From Microvirga flavescens (GTDB taxonomy: Bacteria > Pseudomonadota > Alphaproteobacteria > Rhizobiales > Beijerinckiaceae), in the NCBI RefSeq assembly GCF_003290125.1, contig NZ_QMKH01000001.1, positions 620,001 to 684,000 of the forward strand: a stretch of 64,000 nt of DNA, given 5' to 3'. Below the pieces are notes generated by a model, which saw only the letters and a program-made list of their open reading frames with translations, was not told where the DNA came from and did not search any database. Both the position numbers and the translations under genes were made by a program. Shown piece by piece: positions 1-7,228 of this stretch. How positions within the stretch are numbered: the first letter of the stretch is position 1; each line of letters opens with the position of its first letter.

Positions 1-1
1 A

Positions 2-1177
2 CCGCTCGAAGTGCGTCTGATGGGCGACCCTGCGCTCAATCAGCACCGCGCCCACGAGTTTCTGTGCCGCGAAGAAGCCAAGACTCTTGCTCAAGCAAAA
101 GGCCTGATTCTGGATGAGGAGAGCCACGAGCGACTGGCGAAGGCCATCGGTGCGGCTATCCAGCGAGCCTGCCTCAAGCTCGCTCAGTTCGCCAAGGGCG
201 ACTATGGGCAGGATGCTTTCGTTCCCGCATCGAACGCACCGATCATCGTTCCCTCAGCATCGCCACGTGCCGCTCAGAAGCCCGTCAGCTTCGATGATCT
301 CGTTAAGGGCTGGTCAGCCGAGAAGCGCCCTGCCGAAAAGACCGTCTATGAGTGGAAGCGGGTGCTCAAGGAGCTGAAGGCGTTCCTCAAGCACGATGAC
401 GCCGCCCAGATCACCGCTCAGGATCTGGTGAGCTGGAAGAACACCCTCATCGCGGCGAACCTCCGGCCCAAGACGATCCGGGACGCGAAGCTCGCGCCCG
501 TGCGCGCCATCCTCCGCTGGGCCGTCGATAACCACCACCTCAAGGAAAACCCCGCCGAGCGGATCGTCATCGACGTGAAGACGAAGGCCGGCGAGCGCAA
601 ACGCAGCTACCAGGATGAGGAAGCCAAGATCGTCCTGAAAGCTGCCCAGGCCGAAACCAATCCGGTTCGCCGCTGGGTGCCGTGGCTCTGCGCCTATTCG
701 GGAGCCCGCGTTTCGGAAATCTGCCAGCTCCGTGCCGAGGACATCGTGAAGGCCGAGGGCATCAACTGCATGAAGATCGACCCGGACGCAGGATCGCTCA
801 AGACCCTCAGTTCCGAACGCATCGTTCCGCTCCACCCGGCCATCATCGAGAGCGGCTTCCTCGATTACGTCCGCACGATCAAATCCGGCCCTCTCTTCCC
901 GAAGCTGAACCCGGACAAGTTCGGCAAGCGAGGAGGTAACGGCACGAAAGTCATCGGTCGTTGGGTCCGATCCCTCGACTTGAAAGACACCCGGATCTCG
1001 CCCAACCATTCCTGGCGCCACCGATTCAAGACCATGGGCCGCAGGCATGGCCTTGCTCCCGACATCGTGGATGCGCTCGTCGGGCACCAGCGGAGGACCG
1101 TGGGCGACGGATACGGGGAGTTTCCGGTTGAGGCGCTGCTGAGGGAGCTTAAGAAGATTCCGAAACTTGGTCTTTAG
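2..1177 (+). CDS. Tyrosine recombinase / phage-type integrase (5' end cut by window)
   Basis: Site-specific recombinase expected to integrate and excise the mobile element it sits in. The reading frame is open to the first base of the window with no clear start (the first possible codon is GTG at 11), so the N-terminus is probably missing. The N-terminal part resembles the region of integrases that carry a DUF6538-like head. A SAM-like core-binding region (about residues 90-190) precedes the catalytic domain. The catalytic arginine is in YSGARVSE, the HxxR box in HSWRHRF, the next histidine in LVGHQ, and the probable nucleophile tyrosine in DGYGEF. All catalytic positions are present, so the enzyme may be active. 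It ends 20 bp from a convergent operon. No tRNA or att site is visible in the window. Confidence 0.88.
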   Translation, partial: PLEVRLMGDPALNQHRAHEFLCREEAKTLAQAKGLILDEESHERLAKAIGAAIQRACLKLAQFAKGDYGQDAFVPASNAPIIVPSASPRAAQKPVSFDDLVKGWSAEKRPAEKTVYEWKRVLKELKAFLKHDDAAQITAQDLVSWKNTLIAANLRPKTIRDAKLAPVRAILRWAVDNHHLKENPAERIVIDVKTKAGERKRSYQDEEAKIVLKAAQAETNPVRRWVPWLCAYSGARVSEICQLRAEDIVKAEGINCMKIDPDAGSLKTLSSERIVPLHPAIIESGFLDYVRTIKSGPLFPKLNPDKFGKRGGNGTKVIGRWVRSLDLKDTRISPNHSWRHRFKTMGRRHGLAPDIVDALVGHQRRTVGDGYGEFPVEALLRELKKIPKLGL

Positions 1178-1196
1178 CTAGAACTTGAGGATCTCC

Positions 1197-1526
1197 TCAT
1201 CGGCTTTTGCAACGTGTGATCTCCACCTCTAAAGATGGCCGGATGCGATAGTAGCAAGGGCTGTTCCTGAAACGCTCCTCGGGTGCATGTTGCAGCTGTT
1301 TCGCGAAGCTATCCGACACGTTTACGCCCTCTAACTCAGTCTCGATCTGAGCGGCCTCCGCTAATGCGGCTTTGCATGTTTTTGCAGACAGGCCGGTCGG
1401 GCATTGAGGACGAGCCTCGGCTGTCTCGATCCCAACGAAAGCGGGCATTATCAGAGGAATGACATAGAGCAACGGTGCCCTGCCGTTCTGCCCCGACTGG
1501 TGATGAGGGAGTGTGCGTAGATTCAT
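1197..1526 (-). CDS. Small exported or membrane-anchored hypothetical protein
   Basis: A 109-aa protein of unknown function, last gene of a five-gene operon. Its ATG overlaps the stop of the DUF2958 gene (ATGA), so translation is probably coupled. A hydrophobic stretch at about residues 18-36 (APLLYVIPLIMPAFVGIETA followed by EARP) looks like a signal peptide or anchor. The mature part is short, with cysteines in RPQC, KTCK, SPCY and TRCK, which could form disulfides outside the cytoplasm. I recognise no family. The tight linkage to a predicted nuclease and two exported cysteine-containing proteins suggests a shared role. Confidence 0.6.
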   Translation of the reverse strand: MNLRTLPHHQSGQNGRAPLLYVIPLIMPAFVGIETAEARPQCPTGLSAKTCKAALAEAAQIETELEGVNVSDSFAKQLQHAPEERFRNSPCYYRIRPSLEVEITRCKSR

Positions 1527-1870
1527 GCCATGATCCTTCCATGGGCTCTTGCTTCATCCGCATAGGCAGAAAGTGTTTTCACTGCTTGCCATGATCTATC
1601 CCGCTCGACACCAGCCCTCAGTGTATGGCGGAGTCCTTCCAACTCCGAGATGGACACGTAGCCCAACTCAGGACAGCCGAGGCCCAAGTCGCACAGGCCA
1701 AAGGCCCGGCCCTGGTCTGATGGATTAAGCTCGCTCAGCAGCCAGATAGCCCCTGCACTTGGAGTGAAGAGCTTCACCACCGGCTTTGGATCGAATCCTT
1801 CGTCCTTCGAGGACTTCTCACCATTGGCGAGAAGTCTCAGTCTTTGTGTAGCCGTGAAGAGGCTTGTCAT
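1523..1870 (-). CDS. DUF2958 domain protein
   Basis: A 115-aa protein that fits DUF2958 over its whole length. The landmark segments are VVKLFTPSAGAIWLLSEL, AFGLCDLGLGCPELGYVS and a C-terminal VERDRSW...LSAYADEARA. The family is common on plasmids, integrative elements and phage-related islands of Proteobacteria; its biochemical role is not established. I chose the ATG at 1870 because it overlaps the stop of the upstream nuclease gene (ATGA) and removes 21 residues without family resemblance. The downstream small gene overlaps its stop in the same way, so it lies inside one polycistronic unit. Confidence 0.82.
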   Translation of the reverse strand: MTSLFTATQRLRLLANGEKSSKDEGFDPKPVVKLFTPSAGAIWLLSELNPSDQGRAFGLCDLGLGCPELGYVSISELEGLRHTLRAGVERDRSWQAVKTLSAYADEARAHGRIMA

Positions 1871-2934
1871 GAGGCTCGTGCCTCCGATACCGCTTGCTTT
1901 CGCTTCCGGCGGAGTGCGGTCGGCCTTTGCCAAAGCCGACTCTGGGCAACGAGTTCAGATTTCACTTCCTGGTCCACGCGGTGCCAGTCGCAGTAGCGCT
2001 TATGAAGGACTGCCGCATGCTCGGGCTCTCCGGCATGATTGAGGCATTCGATCACCCGTTCCAAAGTGACTGCGCCAAACGAGAGCGGGCTTTCTGCTGC
2101 TTCAAGGAGCTGACAACGATAGGTTCCGATAGCCGTTTGCACCTGATGGTTCAGGGACGGTGCGATGACGATGAAGCGGCCCTCGTCATAGTCGCCGCGT
2201 GTCAACATCGCATATGCTAGCAGATGGCTTCGAAAGAGCTGCTGAAGCGGATTGGTGCGCAGAGCAGGACTTTCAGGGTCGATGAAAAATTTCGAGACTG
2301 CGCTCAGCTCATCATAGCGTGGCTTGATCGGCCGAGAAGGCTCGGTCATGGCTTCCGAATATTTCACCTCCACGGCGATGAAGCCTCTTCGGCCGCTTTG
2401 TCCCTCATAAGCCAGCAAGACATCGAATGCGGTGTAATCTCCCGTCAGGTTGGGGTTCCCGCGACCAGGTGAGTGTTCGAATAGGACTTCAGTGACAGTC
2501 GCACTGGACAGATCCGGGCAGATGGCGTGGAGGGTGCGGGTTGCAAGCTCCAAATCCAAGGCCATAGGGCCGAAGAGATTGAAGGTGAGCGGCATCGAGG
2601 AGAGGAGGTTCATATAGAGCCGTTGCTCGTCGATGAGGGCACCTACCTCTCGATAAGCCACTTGATGCCTTACGAGATTGGCGATGTCAGGATGAAGGAA
2701 GTTGGCGCCGGATCGTCCAGCACTCGTCGTAATCCGGGAGCCCAGCTTACGGCGTTCTCCTGATTGAGTCGCGTATGAGCCGATAGGCAGGTCTTGGTCT
2801 TGACGCCAGAGGGCCTGGAGAAGGCGAGCGCTCGCTCGAAAGCGCGTATCGTACTCTTCGAGTACCTTATGCCTTTTCAGGATGTCCGCCGGGATGATGG
2901 GCAGGCGTAAGATTGGATTTTCAAAGTCTGGCAT
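1867..2934 (-). CDS. PGN_0703-type predicted PD-(D/E)XK restriction endonuclease
   Basis: A 355-aa predicted DNA nuclease. The core FEHSPGRGNPNLTGDYTAFD followed by FIAVEVKYSE carries the acidic D and the E-x-K of a PD-(D/E)XK fold and resembles the PGN_0703 family of putative restriction endonucleases. The frame can be read back to a TTG at 2994, but I chose the ATG at 2934: a GGAG lies 7 bases upstream and the extra 20 residues are low-complexity. It begins 63 bp after the preceding exported-protein gene, or 3 bp if the TTG is used, and its stop overlaps the DUF2958 start. No cognate methyltransferase is adjacent, so a stand-alone nuclease or an unrecognised protective partner is possible. 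The exact substrate is unknown. Confidence 0.72.
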   Translation of the reverse strand: MPDFENPILRLPIIPADILKRHKVLEEYDTRFRASARLLQALWRQDQDLPIGSYATQSGERRKLGSRITTSAGRSGANFLHPDIANLVRHQVAYREVGALIDEQRLYMNLLSSMPLTFNLFGPMALDLELATRTLHAICPDLSSATVTEVLFEHSPGRGNPNLTGDYTAFDVLLAYEGQSGRRGFIAVEVKYSEAMTEPSRPIKPRYDELSAVSKFFIDPESPALRTNPLQQLFRSHLLAYAMLTRGDYDEGRFIVIAPSLNHQVQTAIGTYRCQLLEAAESPLSFGAVTLERVIECLNHAGEPEHAAVLHKRYCDWHRVDQEVKSELVAQSRLWQRPTALRRKRKQAVSEARAS

Positions 2935-2997
2935 GGTCCTACTCCGGTTGCTCATGTGCATTCGGAGCATTGGGGTGCGAGTAAACTCCTTCAAAAT

Positions 2998-3543
2998 TTA
3001 CAGCAGCCGGACGCGGTTGAAGCCTCCGATGCAAAGTTGAATTGAGTCGGATCGGGCGGTTCGCCCGCCGATGTGACTGATCCAAGACACTTGAAGCTGC
3101 TCGTTTTCAAAAGCGATCTGAGCGCTCCCATTAGGTGAATTGAAGGGGCGCACAATACAGCCCGCTGTGTTCAGCTCGGTGTAAGTGCGAGCATGATCAG
3201 GGAAACGACTTTGAGCGGGTGTATGGTTCTTGATCTTGAAGGCTAGATTCTTCGTACAAATCAAGGCTGTAAGGCTCCCATCCGGGTGGGACACCCAGAT
3301 GCCGTAGATACCGTCAGCCTCAATGTCCCGTGGATCAGGAATTACCCGCTCAAACAGTGGCGACATCGTTGAAACGAAGGATCCGCCATCCTCGTTATTC
3401 AGCCGAACAGCCTCCTTGACGCACCAGAATATGTTCTGGTCCTTATAGGCTCGGAATTCGAGGCCTTCCGCCAGTGCTGAACTTGAGGGACAAGCCAGAT
3501 ATGCGGTGAGGACGGCGATTTTCAGAAACTTCCGAGAGGTCAT
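2998..3543 (-). CDS. Exported four-cysteine hypothetical protein (paralogue B)
   Basis: A 181-aa protein with a classical signal peptide (KFLKIAVLTAYLACPSSSALA, cleavage after ALA near residue 25). The mature part keeps the skeleton of the upstream neighbour: NIFWC near residue 41, an acidic stretch, LTALIC, GC, and SIQLCIGG near the end. Both proteins thus share four cysteines in the same order, suggesting two disulfides in the periplasm or outside. I recognise no family. Its ATG overlaps the stop of the upstream paralogue, and the nuclease gene follows closely on the same strand. Confidence 0.68.
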   Translation of the reverse strand: MTSRKFLKIAVLTAYLACPSSSALAEGLEFRAYKDQNIFWCVKEAVRLNNEDGGSFVSTMSPLFERVIPDPRDIEADGIYGIWVSHPDGSLTALICTKNLAFKIKNHTPAQSRFPDHARTYTELNTAGCIVRPFNSPNGSAQIAFENEQLQVSWISHIGGRTARSDSIQLCIGGFNRVRLL

Positions 3544-4052
3544 GACCAGTATCTCGACAGCTCTATGGACGTCACGCCGGGAATGCAGATCGTTATGGCG
3601 TCTGAATTAATGTCTCGGGTCCAGAAAATCGTGTGGTCCTTGTCCTGCCGAAAGATTTCCCCGCGCTCGGGATGGCGACACTTCGGACCATATCGCGATA
3701 CATCTACCCCATAGGGTGCACGTCTCGTGGGCCGAGGATTTTTCTGGCCCAATACGAGTGCCGTGTTGTCGAAGCAGATGAGAGCGATAGAGGCGTTATC
3801 GGAAGTATCGATCCAGTATGCAGTGATGATGCTAAGTTGATTGGGGATCGCGAACGCTTTGGTGACTTTTGAGTCAGGTACCCTCTGGCGGAACTCGTCG
3901 GCCGTCGCATTACACCAATTCATCGACTCTACCGGGAAAGTTGCAAACCTTTTGGCTGGACCTGAGGTTTGTGCATGCGCCGGGTTGAGGCCAGCGAGAC
4001 AAAAGAGACCTCCTACCAGGAGCCTTGAGAGTTTTAAGACCTGCTTCTTCAT
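3540..4052 (-). CDS. Exported four-cysteine hypothetical protein (paralogue A), first gene of operon
   Basis: A 170-aa protein with a signal peptide (LSRLLVGGLFCLAGLNPAHA, cleavage after AHA near residue 27). Cysteines occur at SMNWC (residue 47), IALIC, PKC and AITICIPG, the same order and flanking residues as in the protein encoded next in the operon. This indicates tandem duplication followed by divergence. Function unknown; no lipobox is seen. It is the first gene of the minus-strand operon and faces the divergent XRE regulator across 116 bp, which should hold both promoters. Confidence 0.68.
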   Translation of the reverse strand: MKKQVLKLSRLLVGGLFCLAGLNPAHAQTSGPAKRFATFPVESMNWCNATADEFRQRVPDSKVTKAFAIPNQLSIITAYWIDTSDNASIALICFDNTALVLGQKNPRPTRRAPYGVDVSRYGPKCRHPERGEIFRQDKDHTIFWTRDINSDAITICIPGVTSIELSRYWS

Positions 4053-4168
4053 CAGACAGAGACCTTCCTGAAGCTCTATTCAGCCCAGGGCCAAAACAGT
4101 TTACCTGATTTTCTGATAACCGGATATCGACCTTAGGGGAAGAGCTTGGTCCAGGTGGCCGGGCTCCC
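4053..4168. promoter_or_regulatory. Divergent promoter region of the exported-protein operon and the XRE gene
   Basis: This 116-bp AT-richer gap separates two divergent genes, so promoters for both must lie here or just inside the coding starts. The XRE protein is a natural candidate to bind it. I could not assign -35 and -10 boxes or a convincing operator palindrome by eye. Confidence 0.45.
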
Positions 4169-4411
4169 ATGAAGACAATTCACACAAACCGTTATCGGCG
4201 GGTCATTAATCTGATTGTTGCCGCCCGAAAGCGGGCAAAGCTTACGCAAGAGGATGTGGGTACCCGCTTGGGCAGGTCTCAGTCGCACGTTGCCAGTATT
4301 GAGAGTGGAGGACGTCGTCTCGACATTGTCGAGCTCGTCGATCTCTGCGCGATCGTGAAGCTAGATCCAGTGGAAGTGATCAAGGAGGTCATCTCGACCC
4401 CGGAAAGTTGA
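4169..4411 (+). CDS. XRE-family helix-turn-helix regulator
   Basis: An 80-aa single-domain DNA-binding protein. The helix-turn-helix is LTQEDVGTRLGRSQSHVAS followed by IESGGRRLDIVELVDLC, the usual Cro/C1-type layout at about residues 24-65. Regulators of this size commonly act as controller proteins for restriction or toxin modules, or as phage-type repressors. Divergent placement next to the exported-protein/nuclease operon suggests it regulates that operon; this is inference from position. No toxin partner lies immediately downstream. Confidence 0.82.
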   Translation: MKTIHTNRYRRVINLIVAARKRAKLTQEDVGTRLGRSQSHVASIESGGRRLDIVELVDLCAIVKLDPVEVIKEVISTPES

Positions 4412-4717
4412 CGTTCTGGCTTCCGGTGCAGGGAGATCCCTTTGTCCCCCTCTCGAACCTTGGAGAGGGTTTTCGGGCCCATAGGGGGCTGGCGCTTCTA
4501 TACAGTCCCGCCAAAGGTCATTCGCCATTTGAAAAGAAGCATATCTGCAAAAAATGCTTCTCGCTTGGATGCCAGGAAGCTGCCCATCTCGGATGAAGTG
4601 AGTGTGTCGAATTGGCATCAGCGTAAAAAAGTTACCTTCCAAAGTAACTTATCCACAGCCCTGCTCACCAAATAGATAAGCGGGCGTCGTGCCCGCGTCC
4701 AAATATGGAGCGGTGCC
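4412..4717. other. Non-coding region with left copy of a duplicated module
   Basis: About 306 bp without a convincing gene. It contains the contiguous module 4454-4494, parts of which recur at 6475-6496 and 6825-6842 on the far side of the HUH gene. Before the HUH gene, CGGGCGTCGTGCCCG (4680-4694) forms a small hairpin. A weak GGAG precedes the GTG start at 4718. Confidence 0.5.
4454..4494 (+). repeat. Left copy of a two-part duplicated module
   Basis: Bases 4454-4476 (starting CGAACCTTGG, ending TTTTCGG) match 6475-6496 with one substitution and one indel. The adjoining bases 4477-4494 (GCCCATAGGGGGCTGGCG) match 6825-6842 at 17 of 18 positions. Here the halves are contiguous; on the right they are 328 bp apart. 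GCCC-ATAGG-GGGC can form a small hairpin. It may be an element end, an origin-like site or a conserved untranslated element. Confidence 0.6.
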
Positions 4718-5827
4718 GTGCACCTCGACATCGAACAATCTGACGACTTTCTCTGTGAACTTGCTCACTGCGATAAGGAGCACAATGCCTGGTTCATGCG
4801 AACGGGCGGGCTGATAAACTTCGAAAATTGCCCAAGGAACGATGGGGGTACGTTGGCCCCCGCTACCAACCCCAACTTGTTCTTGAACCGCTTGGTTCGG
4901 TCCGACGACGATCCAGAGTTCGGAGAGCTAAAGGTCGTCGCTGATGATATGAGCCTTGTAGATGGTGTCCTCATTGAATTGAGTCAGTCGATCCAATTCG
5001 GCGAGCGATATTTCAACGTAGGGCTATTCCCTTCGTATGAAGTCCAATGGTGGCTGTCTGTCCTTCTCGCCCGCGAAGATTGTCCTCCGCCGGAAGATAC
5101 TAGAGGATTTGTGCACGTTTGCGTTGGACATCCAAATGATCGTTTTTTCTGGGCTACGGTAGATGAGGTCCGCCATTATCTCTGGCCGCTTGTAAAGGGG
5201 CGCCCCGCCTCAGGCCCGAGCTTGCCGCCCCCAGCCTCGGTTGGCTTGAATCTACCTAAGCTGGATGCCCGGGAGTTCATGAGTTCCGACGATTGGAATC
5301 CGCTCTTGAACGGGATCTCCTTCGCAAATAGGCAGGGCCATATCTTTAACGTTGCAGTGACGATTGTCTTCGGCCCGCTAGGACTTTCCAGCGATGAGGA
5401 TACCCATGGCGCGTTCAAGAAACTCCAAAAGTCTTTGAGGTCCTGGCATGAGGAACGTGGCCTCGAACAAATGATTTGGTGGGTATGGGAGCGATCTGAG
5501 AAGAACGGCCTTCATGTCCACTTAGGCCTGGTGATACCTAGGGAATATAAAGGGCAGGCGAGGATGAGGCGCGATGGCAGCGCGACTCGAAAAGAATTTG
5601 CGGGCTTCGAGGACTGGTTGATCACTTATCTATCCAAGCTAGCGCCTCGTGCCATGACCCCCGGCGATGTGTATCGAAGTGAAGCTTGCCTTGTCGAATT
5701 CCGGGCGCCGTCAATAATTAGCCAATGGAAGTGGTTTGCGTATTGCTCCAAGTCACTCCACCCTTACACGATGATGCAGGACCAGGATCATCGAGGCATA
5801 TGGCTGCCTCCAATATTCTTGTGCTAG
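4718..5827 (+). CDS. Probable HUH endonuclease, rolling-circle Rep-like
   Basis: A 369-aa protein read here as a candidate single-strand DNA nickase of the HUH superfamily. Three motifs occur in Rep order: a hydrophobic strand FNVAVTIVFG (about residue 208), GLHVHLGL with the metal-binding pair H266-x-H268, and FAYCSKSL with Tyr342 and Lys345 in the Y-x-x-K arrangement typical of the nucleophile motif. Tyrosine after HUH favours a replication-type enzyme over a relaxase. The N-terminal 190 residues are not recognised. It starts with GTG, preceded by GGAG. No helicase or capsid gene is adjacent. It could drive a small plasmid, phage satellite or transposon now integrated. The assignment rests on motifs only. 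Confidence 0.55.
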   Translation: MHLDIEQSDDFLCELAHCDKEHNAWFMRTGGLINFENCPRNDGGTLAPATNPNLFLNRLVRSDDDPEFGELKVVADDMSLVDGVLIELSQSIQFGERYFNVGLFPSYEVQWWLSVLLAREDCPPPEDTRGFVHVCVGHPNDRFFWATVDEVRHYLWPLVKGRPASGPSLPPPASVGLNLPKLDAREFMSSDDWNPLLNGISFANRQGHIFNVAVTIVFGPLGLSSDEDTHGAFKKLQKSLRSWHEERGLEQMIWWVWERSEKNGLHVHLGLVIPREYKGQARMRRDGSATRKEFAGFEDWLITYLSKLAPRAMTPGDVYRSEACLVEFRAPSIISQWKWFAYCSKSLHPYTMMQDQDHRGIWLPPIFLC

Positions 5828-6094
5828 GCATTGAAGCTCAGGACTGAGAAAGGCGGCATTATCCCATTCGGTCGAGCAGGTATATCGCGCACGATTGGCG
5901 GTGGCAGGCAGAAAGAGGCATCCTATCAGGCGCCGCTGTCCTTTACGACCATACCACTCCACGAGCTTTTTACGGCGACAGAATACCAGCGAGGGCAACA
6001 TGAACGGGATATGGCGGCGCGGGCGCGTGCCCCCGGCGAGATTGTCCAAGCCATTCTTGCCTTGAGCAGCATCTAGGTCCCGTAGGCAAAAACA

Positions 6095-6129
6095 GGCAGG
6101 AAGGAGCCCAAAAACAGGGTCCTCCTGCC
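6095..6129 (+). terminator. Rho-independent terminator after the HUH gene
   Basis: The arms GGCAGGAAGGAGCCC and GGGTCCTCCTGCC pair around the loop AAAAACA with minor bulges and are followed by AAAATTTTGTTTTTATT, a T-rich tail. Orientation suits transcripts from the HUH gene 270 bp upstream. Confidence 0.65.
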
Positions 6130-6474
6130 AAAATTTTGTTTTTATTGGGTAAATCGGGACGAAAGCGGCTAAGGCTGCAACCGAGGCATACTCGACCAAT
6201 GGGCTCTGGCCATATTTGTCGCGCTCTACTTATTCCGGCTGACACCGGTCTGATTGTACTCAGCTCCGGTCAGGAGGCGGAGCTAAAACAACTGGGCTTC
6301 GCCTCCTGGATTATTTTCGGATCAAACCCGTCACCTTGTCGGATGAGGGGAGCATATTTGAGGCCCTGCCGCTCGGCTTCTGAAGCTCTGAGCAGGTAGC
6401 GAGCAGTTTCTCTGGCATGGTGGGAGGCGCTGTTTAGTTAGCGCCTCTAAGGTTTATTTTTGTTTCTAGGTTAC

Positions 6475-6496
6475 CGAACCTTGGTGAGGGTTTCGG
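6475..6496 (+). repeat. Right copy, first half of the duplicated module
   Basis: CGAACCTTGGTGAGGGTTTCGG matches 4454-4476 apart from one substitution and one missing T. A weaker third relative starts at 6562 (CGAACCTCGGAG). Confidence 0.55.
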
Positions 6497-6518
6497 TAGA
6501 CCGTGTTTGCCTCGAAGA

Positions 6519-6549
6519 GGGCAAAGCTTTGCCAAGCGGGCAAAGCTTT
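6519..6549 (+). repeat. Pair of 12-bp direct repeats
   Basis: GGGCAAAGCTTT occurs at 6519-6530 and again at 6538-6549. Each copy contains the palindrome AAAGCTTT. Paired direct repeats beside a Rep-like gene could be protein-binding iterons, but two copies are too few to be sure. Confidence 0.4.
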
Positions 6550-6824
6550 ACGGAACCTTTCCGAACCTCGGAGCCGGGATCGGTGAGCCGTTGGACTGAA
6601 ACGCAACCTTTTGACAGGGAGGCCGGGGTCAGGCTGTCGGCCTTTATGCGCTGCTTTATCTGACGCGGACGTGGCCACCTCGCTCAATCCTGTACGAAAT
6701 GGCCTATCTGTGGGACGGGGCAACCCGGAGCCCACTCCTGCGGCTTTGAGACCGCTTTCTACCGATGCCCTTCGGCCTTGTGATCCTGTTGCCCTGTTTG
6801 CTTGGGAGCGGTTAGGGGGCTGGA

Positions 6825-6842
6825 GCCCATAAGGGGCTGGCG
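6825..6842 (+). repeat. Right copy, second half of the duplicated module
   Basis: GCCCATAAGGGGCTGGCG matches 4477-4494 at 17 of 18 positions. AGCCC-ATAAG-GGGCT forms a short hairpin. It is preceded by a local duplicate, AGGGGGCTGG at 6814-6823. Confidence 0.55.
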
Positions 6843-6867
6843 TGTTGATTTCGTAATATGGTCGGCA

Positions 6868-6916
6868 AAGCACATCCCAAACATTCCTTCAGCATTGCAA
6901 TGTTTGGAATGTGCTT
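6868..6916 (-). terminator. Large 18-bp inverted repeat
   Basis: AAGCACATCCCAAACATT (6868-6885) pairs with AATGTTTGGAATGTGCTT (6899-6916) with one mismatch and a 13-base loop. It lies just downstream of the minus-strand gene at 6929 and is followed on that strand by TTT. A bidirectional terminator is the simplest reading; a recombination or protein-binding site is possible. Confidence 0.5.
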
Positions 6917-6921
6917 AATTG

Positions 6922-6939
6922 GGGCTGCCTAGGCAGCCC
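6922..6939. repeat. Perfect 18-bp palindrome over a stop codon
   Basis: GGGCTGCCTAGGCAGCCC is fully self-complementary and includes the TAG stop (6929-6931) of the minus-strand gene. Together with the larger inverted repeat 5 bp away it makes a compact double-hairpin structure. Confidence 0.55.
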
Positions 6940-7228
6940 GGGCACTTTTGAAGCCTGTAACCTCACCCTGTTTAGCAAGTTCTCGAAGATCTACCCAAAG
7001 GGCTCCTGGCTCAAAGCCACATGATAGGTAGTCGTTCAAATCCCAGAAGCTGATCAGCTTCTGGCCGCGAAACGTATAGAGGGTTACTTCGCCACACGCT
7101 TCGAGATGCTCGGCAAGCGCTCTTCCAGCTTCATTTAGATGATGTAAATAGACGGCCAAGTAAAAAATATCGTTTTGGTTCCAAACAGGGTTCAATGGAT
7201 TAACAGAAAAGGTTTTGCTGTCGCTCAT
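6929..7228 (-). CDS. Hypothetical 99-aa protein
   Basis: Unknown function. I chose the ATG at 7228 (MSDSKTFSVNPLNP) because GGAGAG lies 7 bases upstream, a better site than the earlier in-frame start at 7264. The protein is rich in aromatic and acidic residues (NDIFYLAVYLHHLNEAGR, LISFWDLNDYL), without membrane segment or signal peptide; it looks like a small globular cytoplasmic protein. Its 3' end lies in a palindrome. Both neighbours belong to the accessory island and the base composition is AT-richer than the core genes, so it was probably acquired with the island. Confidence 0.55.
   Translation of the reverse strand: MSDSKTFSVNPLNPVWNQNDIFYLAVYLHHLNEAGRALAEHLEACGEVTLYTFRGQKLISFWDLNDYLSCGFEPGALWVDLRELAKQGEVTGFKSARAA

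Larger units (their letters stand above)
5828..6928. other. Long region without a convincing gene; repeats and hairpins
   Basis: About 1.1 kb. Short open frames occur (for example 5831-6076 from a TTG, and 6466-6873 on the minus strand), but none has a good ribosome site or a recognisable product. What can be seen is a terminator at 6095-6129, the split right copy of the duplicated module (6475-6496 and 6825-6842), a 12-bp direct repeat GGGCAAAGCTTT at 6519-6530 and 6538-6549, and large inverted repeats from 6868. It may be the decayed remainder or the origin region of the HUH element. Confidence 0.5.

Noticed and set aside
5831-6076. 81-codon frame after the HUH gene
   Set aside because: Starts with TTG, lacks a ribosome site and has no family likeness; kept only as a note in the region description.
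6519-6549. Possible CRISPR-like or iteron array
   Set aside because: Only two copies of a 12-bp repeat; no regular repeat-spacer pattern. No CRISPR array or cas gene was seen anywhere in the window.
6466-6873. 135-codon minus-strand frame
   Set aside because: It spans repeats and hairpins and has no ribosome site or recognisable product; more likely non-coding.
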